NCBI RefSeq assembly: GCF_010120715.1
Contig: NZ_CP047591.1
Location: forward strand, 992,001-1,056,000
Direction of reading: 5' to 3'
Length of the DNA stretch: 64,000 nt
Source: Aminipila terrae
GTDB taxonomy: Bacteria > Bacillota > Clostridia > Peptostreptococcales > Anaerovoracaceae
Below are positions 18,205-26,262 of the stretch, piece by piece (within the stretch, counting starts at the first letter, position 1; each line of letters opens with the position of its first letter). The position numbers and the translations under genes are program-made. Below the pieces are notes generated by a model, which saw nothing but the letters and a program-made list of their open reading frames with translations, was not told where the DNA came from and searched no databases.

Positions 18205-18966
18205 ATGTCAGTTTGTGCTGATTGTAATAATTCCCATGAAAAAGTAGTGCTACCTCTTCAGCAAGAAGAAACATGTGAAAGCACAGTTCATGAAACCGTT
18301 TGTGTCCAGGGCACCGTAACGATTACACCTAGCGTAGTAAGCGGAACACCTACCTCATTTTGTGTAGGAAATCCTATCATCGGAAGCTGTCCAGGAGAGT
18401 TACGAAGGAACTGCGTTTTTACAGTAAGCCAAAATATTTGTGTTCAGATACCTTTAACTTTCTCTGCGACTGCTTCAGCTGTGGGAAATGGAATAGTGTG
18501 TGGCGTGCCGGATATCGGGCCATGCGAAGGTACAGCTGGTTGTACCCACACTATTGGGTTCTTTAAAAACAACCCTGACTTTACCAATGCATTAATAACG
18601 AACGCTGGTGGATCCATTATTTTGGGTACCGATAGCAATGGGCTCAGCTTTACAGTGACCACGGCTAATGCAAATGCTGTGTTAAACTTTAATACTCCGT
18701 CACCTCCGGCACCAGCAAATCCTCCGCTTGCCCAGCAGTATCAACAGCTTTATGCGCAGCTACTGGCAGCTAATTTAAACATCTTAGCTTTGGAAGCTCA
18801 AGGTGCTGACATTTGTAGTTTCGTGATTGAAGCAATTAACAATGCAAATGTATTCCTGGCTAACTCACCTGCAGGTGGAACAACAGGGGCACCTCAATTT
18901 CAAGAACCACTTGAACGGTTTAATTCAGGTGAAGCTCCAGGCTGTCCGGTGCATTGTGAATCATAG
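18205..18966 (+). CDS. Cys-rich protein with a GFFKNNP-type domain, function unknown
   Basis: 253 aa. Residues 25-108 form a beta-rich Cys-containing region (VHETVCVQGTVTITP, NCVFTVSQNICVQIPLTF) shared with the preceding gene. Then comes GCTHTIGFFKNNPDF near residue 112, resembling the CTxTxGYWKNHP motif of various secreted or surface proteins, followed by QQLYAQLLAANLNILALEAQGA, the helix that usually accompanies that motif. No signal peptide is seen, so delivery by sporulation rather than secretion is plausible. Ends at a strong terminator. AAGGCG precedes the ATG. Confidence 0.7.
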   Translation: MSVCADCNNSHEKVVLPLQQEETCESTVHETVCVQGTVTITPSVVSGTPTSFCVGNPIIGSCPGELRRNCVFTVSQNICVQIPLTFSATASAVGNGIVCGVPDIGPCEGTAGCTHTIGFFKNNPDFTNALITNAGGSIILGTDSNGLSFTVTTANANAVLNFNTPSPPAPANPPLAQQYQQLYAQLLAANLNILALEAQGADICSFVIEAINNANVFLANSPAGGTTGAPQFQEPLERFNSGEAPGCPVHCES

Positions 18967-18988
18967 TATAGCCATGTAAATGAATCAT

Positions 18989-19032
18989 AAAGGGCAAAAA
19001 CTTTTTTAATTATTAGTTTTTGCCCTTTTTTA
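18989..19032 (+). terminator. Terminator of the Cys-rich gene pair
   Basis: 13-bp stem AAAGGGCAAAAAC / GTTTTTGCCCTTT followed by TTT, 23 bases after the stop at 18966. Confidence 0.88.
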
Positions 19033-19064
19033 TATTTTGTTCAGGAATAACTTTATTTTATTTT

Positions 19065-19445
19065 CTAAACAGGGTAAGCCAACTCAAATTCAGCAAGCCA
19101 TCTGTGATAACTTTCATCTGGAAGCCTTACATCATAAAAATAATCAATGATAGGTTTTACAATCTTTACGACCATCCCTTTGTTTATACCATGGTGTCCT
19201 GTATCATTTAATACTATTGCGGAATCTCCAGCTTTTAGTCTGTGATGCTTGGTATTTAATGAACGTAATTCAAAATCTGCAATCCACCGGTGAAGTTTTC
19301 CATCTGGTAATTCTACAGCATAAATGGTGCCAAAATGTGGTGATATAATTGTTACTTCAGTACCGCTTTTGATCTCTGGTGGATGATATACTAAAGAAAC
19401 AGCTTTATCCCCTTTACGGAATTGAGGATTACGCTTAAATCTCAA
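19065..19445 (-). CDS. Tandem SH3-like (KOW-type) domain protein
   Basis: 126 aa made of two copies of a roughly 55-residue beta domain: residues 10-62 (FRKGDKAVSL...HRWIADFEL) and 68-122 (LKAGDSAIVL...YHRWLAEFEL). Each begins with a [FL][RK]xGD turn and ends in HRW[IL]A[DE]FEL, typical of small SH3/KOW-like folds. No signal peptide, no catalytic motif. I do not recognise a named family. AAAGGAGA lies before the ATG. Confidence 0.7.
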   Translation of the reverse strand: MRFKRNPQFRKGDKAVSLVYHPPEIKSGTEVTIISPHFGTIYAVELPDGKLHRWIADFELRSLNTKHHRLKAGDSAIVLNDTGHHGINKGMVVKIVKPIIDYFYDVRLPDESYHRWLAEFELAYPV

Positions 19446-19611
19446 TACAAAATCTCCTTTCTATTATTACCTGCTTATATAAACTATGTTAAATATATGA
19501 ATTAGTGTGCCAATTTTATAACTGATTTAAAATTACTAAATAGATACATACGAGTTAAAATCCTCTGATTTCCGTATTTAACTCTGTACTCTTCTAATAT
19601 TTAAACACATT

Positions 19612-19649
19612 AAAAAACCGCTAATCGAGTCCCTCAGTTAGCGGTTTTT
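19612..19649 (-). terminator. Terminator of the M20 dipeptidase gene
   Basis: Stem AAAAACCGCTAA / TTAGCGGTTTTT with a 13-nt loop, 20 bases after the stop codon at 19669, with a run of T on the minus strand. Confidence 0.88.
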
Positions 19650-19668
19650 AATCTGGAAGCAGTAGCAT

Positions 19669-20940
19669 TTAGCTGCTGCAGCCTCTTTCAATGGCAATTC
19701 TATATATTTCCCTTGCTTTATACAAATCTTCTATAAAAATGTATTCATCAGCCTGATGTTCCGTACACTCTCTCCCTGGAAATACAGGTCCAAATGCAAC
19801 AATGTGATCCATTGCTTTAGCATAAGTCCCTCCTCCCATGGTCATAGGTTCTGTATGGTCTCCAGTCACATCCCGATATGCAGTTAGCAGGTTCTGTATA
19901 AATTCACTGTTCTTGTTCATATAAATGGGATTCTCCCCTCCAAGGATATCCGTTTCAACACCATAAGGAGATACTTTTACTGAAATTCTATTTACAATAT
20001 CCTCTTTCGTATAAGTGACCGGATATCTTATATCTAAAATCAACCGGACCCACTTATCATCACTTCTAATCATTCCTGGATTTATTGTAATTTCTCCGCT
20101 CTGTTCATCCTTAACTTTACAGTCAAGTAATGAACCATCCCAGGTCTGACCGAAGTTTTCATTATAGAAATCTGCAAACTTTCCCCTTATTTCTTTCATG
20201 GCCAGCCCAATAGCATTGTTGCCCAGCCAGGGCATACTCCCATGGGCAGACTTACCGTTTTTTATTAAAGAAATTTCATTACCATCCTGATCAACAACGG
20301 TTACCTCGCAACGAGAGGCAACCATGTTAGGAACTTCTCCAGCTTCTACATATTTTATGTCAGATTCCTCTTTTTTCATTCTCATCTGAAGAATCAGTAT
20401 ACCTTTTTCAGCATAGATCAAAGGAAAATCTGCGTCTGGGGTAAAACCAAAGTCTGGTAGTTCTTCAGTTCTCTTGTAGTACTCCATATCCAGCCATTCT
20501 CCGGATTCCTCAGTACAGCCAAATATGAGTCGTATTCGTTTGTTCAAAGGTTTCTTGCTTTTAAGAATATCTCTCATGGCATAGATAACAGCAATTGCAG
20601 GGCCTTTGTCGTCACTGACACCACGGCCATAAACTTTGTCCTCTGTAATGGTTACATCAAAGGGATTATAGCTCCATCCATTACCGGCAGGAACAACATC
20701 AAGATGAATCAGGATTCCCATGATTTCATCTCCCTGTCCAATTTCTGCATATCCCATATAGTTGTCACATTGCTTTGTTTTAAATCCAAATTCTCTGCAT
20801 AAAGTAAGACAATACTGGAGCGCATCAAAAGGTCCTTTGCCAAAAGGGTAATCTCCTTCACTTGGACCACTTATGCTTTTTATGGAAACAAGCTCTTTCA
20901 GGTTAAACAGCATGTCATCTTCTTTAATATAAGTTTTCAT
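19669..20940 (-). CDS. M20 family dipeptidase (PepV / Sapep-like)
   Basis: 423 aa zinc or manganese peptidase. Metal-binding motifs are HLDVVPAGNGW near residue 80, GRGVSDDKGPAIA near 112 (bridging Asp), and the catalytic GCTEESGEW near 145. The dimerisation/lid insert KSAHGSMPW follows near 225. GRECTEHQADEY at the C-terminus carries the last His ligand. Family members cleave Xaa-His or other dipeptides. It is the last gene of a permease-DUF917-peptidase operon, starting 17 bp after DUF917, so it may hydrolyse a carbamoyl or dipeptide product. ATG 20940 follows GAAGG. Confidence 0.88.
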   Translation of the reverse strand: MKTYIKEDDMLFNLKELVSIKSISGPSEGDYPFGKGPFDALQYCLTLCREFGFKTKQCDNYMGYAEIGQGDEIMGILIHLDVVPAGNGWSYNPFDVTITEDKVYGRGVSDDKGPAIAVIYAMRDILKSKKPLNKRIRLIFGCTEESGEWLDMEYYKRTEELPDFGFTPDADFPLIYAEKGILILQMRMKKEESDIKYVEAGEVPNMVASRCEVTVVDQDGNEISLIKNGKSAHGSMPWLGNNAIGLAMKEIRGKFADFYNENFGQTWDGSLLDCKVKDEQSGEITINPGMIRSDDKWVRLILDIRYPVTYTKEDIVNRISVKVSPYGVETDILGGENPIYMNKNSEFIQNLLTAYRDVTGDHTEPMTMGGGTYAKAMDHIVAFGPVFPGRECTEHQADEYIFIEDLYKAREIYRIAIERGCSS

Positions 20941-20957
20941 ATCACAACCTTCTTTAA

Positions 20958-22070
20958 TTAATATTTTTCATTAAATGGAACATAGTCAACATCAAAACCA
21001 AAGTGCCTTGGCCCAAAGCATTCGAGACCTTCTTTAGTGGTCCAGATTTCTGGTGAAGGAAGAGCTAAAATATTTATTTCCATTCCCTTTTGAAAGTTTG
21101 GACTAGTAACGGGAGTACCATCTGCCCCAATCATACAGATTAAATCCGGAGCTGTAACATCAATTTCATCATTTCTATATGCCATAATGTTCTCATTTTT
21201 AAACCAGATTCTATACTTTTCACCTTCATATATACCAGTCCCCATAAGGTGAATTTCTCCAATATTAAATCCTCCTATCTGTTCCCATGGTGTTTTCTCC
21301 ACGTTGCCTTTAAAAAGAACCTTTCCGTCCATAGCGTCTGCAATAGCACTGGTAACGCCTTCTCCATCTTTCCCTTTGTCTCTTGCCATTCTCAATTCTT
21401 CACCAATTTTCATAGAGTAACTGATAGCATCAGGGATAATGGATTCCTTATAATCTTTTCCCTTCATAGGATGATCTGTAACACCTACCATTGCACCACT
21501 CACACAGGCAATGGATCTTGCAATTTCCTCTGCTCTGAAATCATCTACCACATCCTTTAATATTACAACATCCCCATATTCTGTTGCCACAGTCATTGGA
21601 TTAATTGGTTTATTTTTTACAAAATAGCTTGAATGCTGAAGTTCGGGCACAGACCTTCCAGCAGGATCTCCATCCATCAGCGGAATGCCCAGCTGGCATG
21701 CTGTGTGTAATGCTTCTGCCGTATTGGCACCCCCAAGTTCTGTTGAGGAAACCGCAAAGAACTTTTCACCAAAATATTCTTCAAGACTTCTAAAGGCCAA
21801 TATAGAAGCTGGGTAGTCAATATGAGGAAGTCTCTTGTATTTATCATCCTCCTCTGCATCCAGAGCTGCGGGAGCACCACAGCAATATGGAGTAGCTATG
21901 TATGCATCATCTGGCAATTCGTCAAGGCTGGCAAGATATAGTTCTTTTCCCTCTTTAAAGTCCTGCTCCATCATAGCAAGTCCATCTTCAAGATTTCCAC
22001 CACCGCCGGTACCAAGCACTGCACATCCGTATAAAATATCAATTATATTCTGTTTTGTTAACTTTTTCAT
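20958..22070 (-). CDS. DUF917 family protein (thiohydantoin desulfurase/hydantoinase-accessory type)
   Basis: 370 aa. The N-terminal ILYGCAVLGTGGGGNLEDGL glycine loop and TPYCCGAPAAL, LGGANTAEALHTA and PLMDGDPAGRSVPEL are the conserved DUF917 blocks. Members of the family sit in hydantoin/cyclic-amide utilisation operons, and some act on S-methyl thiohydantoin; which substrate applies here is unknown. The ATG at 22070 follows GAGG by eight bases. The upstream in-frame TTG at 22082 is less likely. It follows the permease gene by one base, so translation is probably coupled. Confidence 0.85.
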   Translation of the reverse strand: MKKLTKQNIIDILYGCAVLGTGGGGNLEDGLAMMEQDFKEGKELYLASLDELPDDAYIATPYCCGAPAALDAEEDDKYKRLPHIDYPASILAFRSLEEYFGEKFFAVSSTELGGANTAEALHTACQLGIPLMDGDPAGRSVPELQHSSYFVKNKPINPMTVATEYGDVVILKDVVDDFRAEEIARSIACVSGAMVGVTDHPMKGKDYKESIIPDAISYSMKIGEELRMARDKGKDGEGVTSAIADAMDGKVLFKGNVEKTPWEQIGGFNIGEIHLMGTGIYEGEKYRIWFKNENIMAYRNDEIDVTAPDLICMIGADGTPVTSPNFQKGMEINILALPSPEIWTTKEGLECFGPRHFGFDVDYVPFNEKY

Positions 22071-22071
22071 A

Positions 22072-23348
22072 TTATGCCTCAACTTTCTTTTCTGTTTCTC
22101 TTGATAATGAAGGAGCGAACCGTTCTAAAACCAAATATACAATTAAACCAACTACGATTCCCAAATACTCAATCTTGCATAAATAAGCAATTACAGCTGC
22201 CAAAGCCCAGGAGATGATACCTATTTTATTAAATCCATCAACAGGATGCCAGTTCTCTGCTTTTCCTTTACCTACTATCCAGTAATCTGCCATCATAATT
22301 CCTCCGATTGGGCAGACAAGGAAAGACAGGAAGCTTAAGAAACTTTCCACATGATTAAGGATACCTAAGGCTCCAAGAATTGTTCCCACAAGTCCAGCTA
22401 CAATAGTTACTTCTCTTCTCCTGTTATCTGGAATCTTAAATACCATTACCAGATCCAGTCCGGAGCTATATGCATTTGTTGAATTTGTCGTCCATGTTGC
22501 AAGAACCAATGCAGTCACTCCGGCTACAGGTATTCCCACATCTATTAAAACCATACTGATGTCGTAATTCCCTGCAATCTTTGTAAGCAGTACCCCTAAA
22601 ACCAGCGTAATGACTCCCATGGGAAAGACTCCCCATACAACAGACTTAATGGTATCCTTCCTTGTTCTTTGAAACCTTGTAATATCTGCTGCAGTAATCG
22701 TTCCTACTGCATAGAAATTGAAAGATAACCCAACACCCCCTAGGAAACTCATAGTCTGAGTCACGTTGTTGTTCATCCCTTCCATTCCATAGTTCCGGAT
22801 TGCCAGGACTGTCCCAATCGTCATGATTATCATCAAAAGGGGTATGGATATATAATCCAGTTTCTCCAGTGCATTCATGCCGTATACTGCAGTAAGTAAC
22901 ATAATAAGGCCCAGATAATGTTGGAAGCTACAACTGGTATCTCAATTCCCACATACTGGCTCATAAAATTAGTAAAAGCTTCACCGCACAACCCATTCTG
23001 AATTCCAAACCAGCCGGTAAGGTTAATTGCAAATAAAAGGCTTACAATATACCGCCCACCTTTATCACCAAAAGTAGATTTAGTAAGAGTGCATGATGGT
23101 ATTCCAAGGTCACATCCCATCATGCCCAGTATGGACATGACAATAACTACTATTACGTAACCCAGGGTTCCCGAAACAATTGCCTGCCATACAGGCATGG
23201 CTTCTGCAAGTAGAGCGCCTTCAAGAAACGCTGGCACGCAGACACAAATCCCTGCCTGTACAAATGCCATCGAAATCCAACTTTTTCTTTCATTCTCTGG
23301 TATTGGAGTCAAAGCATTAACTTCTGCTTTGTTTTTTTCTTTATCCAT
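22072..23348 (-). pseudogene. NCS1 family permease (CodB-like), frameshifted as read
   Basis: Membrane transporter for nucleobases, hydantoins or related compounds. The ATG at 23348 follows AGGAGGAGG. The first frame gives ALTPIPENERKSWISMAFVQAG and SCTLTKSTFGDKGGRY, typical NCS1 helices I-III, but it runs out at 22875; the -1 frame continues from MLLTAVYGMNALEKLDYISI to 22072. Adding one G in the GGG run (CCC at 22910-22912) gives IIWGLIMLLTAVYG and a 425-residue protein of normal length. Operon with DUF917 and M20 peptidase, divergent from the PucR gene, suggests substrate-induced uptake of a purine-like or hydantoin compound. Confidence 0.85.
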
Positions 23349-23466
23349 TACAACCTCCTCCTTTTTTATTCCTGTGGCCAACAGTTATTATATTTGAAAT
23401 TTTCTGTATTTTATCACTAACTAATCTATATGTCATTAATCGTTCTATTAAAAATACCTTTTAGTT

Positions 23467-23484
23467 TTTGTGCATATGCACAAA
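23467..23484. promoter_or_regulatory. Perfect 18-bp palindrome, probable operator between permease and pucR
   Basis: TTTGTGCATATGCACAAA is perfectly self-complementary, lies six bases before the pucR -35 element and in the shared upstream region of the divergent permease operon. A binding site for the PucR-type regulator is the simplest reading. Confidence 0.65.
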
Positions 23485-23490
23485 GGGTTG

Positions 23491-23519
23491 TTGATTAAGC
23501 CTTTCTGTTATGATAATAT
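23491..23519 (+). promoter_or_regulatory. Sigma-A promoter of the pucR-type gene
   Basis: TTGATT (23491-23496), 17-bp spacer, TAATAT (23514-23519), 30 bp upstream of the ATG. On the other strand ATGACA-N17-TAAAAT (about 23399-23435) is a candidate for the permease operon. Confidence 0.6.
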
Positions 23520-23548
23520 TTAGCAAAGATCTTCATAAGGAGAATATT

Positions 23549-25114
23549 ATGAGTATAACAGTTAAAGACTGCCTGCAGCTGCCATCCCTGTCTCTTGGAA
23601 GTGTAATTGCAGGCCGTGATGGATTATTTAATATTGTAAATACCGTTTCAGTTGCGGAGTTTGAATGTTATGATGACTGTTTCAAAACTGCAAATGAGTT
23701 ACTTATTACTGCCTTTTATTCCATACGTGATGATGTAGAAGCACAATGCAAGGCAATAGAAGAATATAAAAAAAGCGGTGAAGTAGGTCTGATTTTATTT
23801 TATTCGGGCATGATACTTAAGCATATCGACCAAAAACTGATTGATACTGCCAATCGACTTGATTTTCCTATTATCCTGCTCCCTGGTGAAAATATGGGGC
23901 TTCGGTATAGTGATGTCATAAGTGATATTATGGAGGCTGTTTTTATGGATCGGAAAAGCAGTAATTTCTTTGTGAATAACACCATGGAAAGAATCTCCCA
24001 GCTCCCCTCATCAGAGCGAAATATTGCCAATGTGCTCCGTTTCGCATCAGACTATGCCAAAGCTGCCTTCTTCTTATGTGACCAAAGCGAAAATATAATT
24101 GGCAGCGCTTACTGGCCCCTGACAAATGTCCTAAACTTTAAGATCGTTCAGTCTGCCTTTAAAACTCCTAGCCGTACTACGCAAAGTGATGAAACAGATT
24201 CTTACAGTTTTTTTAAAATGCAGTTTACGGACCATAAAGGAGCTGATCTTGCCCTATACGCTGCTACTATGCATGAAGTACTCACCACTTCCATAATGAA
24301 TCAGGTTATAGAAATCATTCAGTTATTTGCTACTATCTGGAATTATAATTTAAACCTTTCTACAAAAGAATCCTTAATTCCCGCATTAATCGAGGGAGAT
24401 TACGATCTAGCCGCCCACATTGCTGCTATCTTCAATATAACTTTATCAAGCTATAATGCCATGATGATTCTTGATATACAGCCCATTTACCAGCAAACAG
24501 ATCTGACCATACAGGCGCTGTCCAGGATACGCTGCATTTTTAGTAACTATGAAAAGAATTTTATATCAGACTCATTTAGTAACCACATCATTATATTAGG
24601 AAGCTTTGCAAAAAATCGCCCACTGGACAACATTCTCCTGGAAGAATTAGATTGTGAATTTACGAAAGACAAATCCATCAAATGCTATAGCTTTTTCAAT
24701 AATCTTGAACATATAAAAGATTTTCGCAGTTCATACGTGACATACGGTGACAGTATTAATCTTACCTGCAAAATCTACCCCTTAAAGAAATTTTATACAG
24801 ACAGTGAAATAAATTTTGCAAACAAATGTATTTCCATTTTGAACGCAGGACATACGGAACGGGAAAAATATCTTAAAATAATCTATCCCATTATTGAAGA
24901 TGGTGAGGCAGATCTTGTCCATACCCTGACAACTTATCTGCTTGATGCCAATTCAGAAACGAAAAAAACGGCGGAACTTTTATTTGTCCACCGTAATACC
25001 ATACAATACAGATTATCAAAAATCCGCGATCTCATAAATATGGATTTTAATCAAATGCCCATGACTTTTGAGGTTTATCTGGCTGTTGCCCTATATCGGG
25101 TCCTAACCCAATAA
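23549..25114 (+). CDS. PucR family transcriptional regulator
   Basis: 521 aa. Residues 1-125 form the PucR N-terminal (purine-catabolism regulatory) domain starting MSITVKDCLQLPSL; the middle is a GGDEF-like/coiled region; residues 455-520 are the PucR C-terminal helix-turn-helix (HTH_30) with TAELLFVHRNTIQYRLSKIRDL. PucR proteins activate purine and related nitrogen-compound catabolism. The ATG at 23549 follows AAGGAG. It is divergent from the permease-DUF917-peptidase operon, the likely target, with a perfect palindrome between. It converges with the CDF gene with only eight bases between stops. Confidence 0.9.
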   Translation: MSITVKDCLQLPSLSLGSVIAGRDGLFNIVNTVSVAEFECYDDCFKTANELLITAFYSIRDDVEAQCKAIEEYKKSGEVGLILFYSGMILKHIDQKLIDTANRLDFPIILLPGENMGLRYSDVISDIMEAVFMDRKSSNFFVNNTMERISQLPSSERNIANVLRFASDYAKAAFFLCDQSENIIGSAYWPLTNVLNFKIVQSAFKTPSRTTQSDETDSYSFFKMQFTDHKGADLALYAATMHEVLTTSIMNQVIEIIQLFATIWNYNLNLSTKESLIPALIEGDYDLAAHIAAIFNITLSSYNAMMILDIQPIYQQTDLTIQALSRIRCIFSNYEKNFISDSFSNHIIILGSFAKNRPLDNILLEELDCEFTKDKSIKCYSFFNNLEHIKDFRSSYVTYGDSINLTCKIYPLKKFYTDSEINFANKCISILNAGHTEREKYLKIIYPIIEDGEADLVHTLTTYLLDANSETKKTAELLFVHRNTIQYRLSKIRDLINMDFNQMPMTFEVYLAVALYRVLTQ

Positions 25115-25122
25115 GAATTTTT

Positions 25123-26001
25123 CTAATCCTCCGTTGTTATTTCTTCTGGTTCTACATGAATGTTTATGGAGGTATTTATAAGCTGATCTTCAATAGTTTT
25201 TTCTATTTCGTCACATATTCCATGGGCTTCTGCAACGGAGATTTCACCTTTAACGACTAAATGCAAATCTATATATTTATAGTGGCCAGATTTTCTTGTT
25301 CTTAAGCTGTGACACCCTGTAACATTACTAAAATTATCTATGATATCCTGTATTCGTTTTTCATCCTCATCGGGAAGGCAGGTGTCCAGCAATGGACCAA
25401 AGGCATCTGAACAAAGGGCCCATGCTTCTTTTATGATCAGAAGTGCTACAAGCATGGCTACAATAGGGTCCAGAATGGCAATACCTGTCAGCTTTATAAG
25501 CAGCAGACCTGCTGCAACACCTAATGAGGTATACACATCGGTTTTCAAATGAAGAGCATCGGCTTCAAGGGCAATGGAATCTTCCTGTTTGGCAACTTTA
25601 TACAGAGCTCTGGAAACCAGCAGATTTGATACAGAAGCAATCCCCATAACAACAATACCAATAGATACTCCCGATATTTCAGAAGGGTTTAGTATTTTTT
25701 GAATAGATTCTTTAATAATTAAAAATGCTGCAATAAAAATCAGCAATCCCTCTATCACCCCAGATATGTTTTCAATTTTTCCATGACCGTAAGGATGCTG
25801 CTTATCTGCTGGCTTTGACGATACACTTACTGAGAATAATGCAATAACAGAAGCAATCAGATCCATTGAAGAATGAATGGCCTCTGAAATGATACTTACA
25901 GATCCGCTTAACAGGCCTGCTACTATTTTTAATATGATAAGCATGGTATTAGACAAAACCGATAAAAGTGCAACCTTCGATTTTCTATTCAACTTACTCA
26001 T
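25123..26001 (-). CDS. Cation diffusion facilitator (CDF) family transporter
   Basis: 292 aa. Six transmembrane helices, with the CDF metal-site pattern SEAIHSSMDLIASV in helix II and ALEADALHLKTDVYTSLGV in helix V (HxxxD type), followed by a cytosolic C-terminal domain from about 210 (CHSLRTRKSGHYKYIDLHLVV). Exports divalent metals such as zinc, iron or manganese in exchange for protons; specificity cannot be read. Monocistronic; the preceding terminator at 26031-26076 separates it from the peptidase gene. Confidence 0.9.
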   Translation of the reverse strand: MSKLNRKSKVALLSVLSNTMLIILKIVAGLLSGSVSIISEAIHSSMDLIASVIALFSVSVSSKPADKQHPYGHGKIENISGVIEGLLIFIAAFLIIKESIQKILNPSEISGVSIGIVVMGIASVSNLLVSRALYKVAKQEDSIALEADALHLKTDVYTSLGVAAGLLLIKLTGIAILDPIVAMLVALLIIKEAWALCSDAFGPLLDTCLPDEDEKRIQDIIDNFSNVTGCHSLRTRKSGHYKYIDLHLVVKGEISVAEAHGICDEIEKTIEDQLINTSINIHVEPEEITTED

Positions 26002-26030
26002 CCCTTAATACCTCTCTTTTTATATAAATA

Positions 26031-26076
26031 AAGACCTGCAGCACTATAATTATTATAGTCCCACAGGTCTTTTTTG
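26031..26076. terminator. Hairpin terminator between peptidase and CDF genes
   Basis: Outer arms AAGACCTG / CAGGTCTT, inner arms ACTATAA / TTATAGT; followed by TTTTTT on the plus strand and TTTATTTAT on the minus strand. It would end transcripts from the upstream peptidase gene. Confidence 0.7.
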
Positions 26077-26262
26077 TTCCTGCTGCCAATTTGATGGCCC
26101 AGCAATGTATTTATTGTGTCAAATTCATTGCCTGATTTTATCTTACATTCTAAATAAAATTTAATTTAATGTCAACTACTTTTTTGCTAAAACCCACTAA
26201 TTTCAAAGTTTGCATAGCCTAACACCTTATGCATAAAACCATATTACCAATAATAATTCTTA

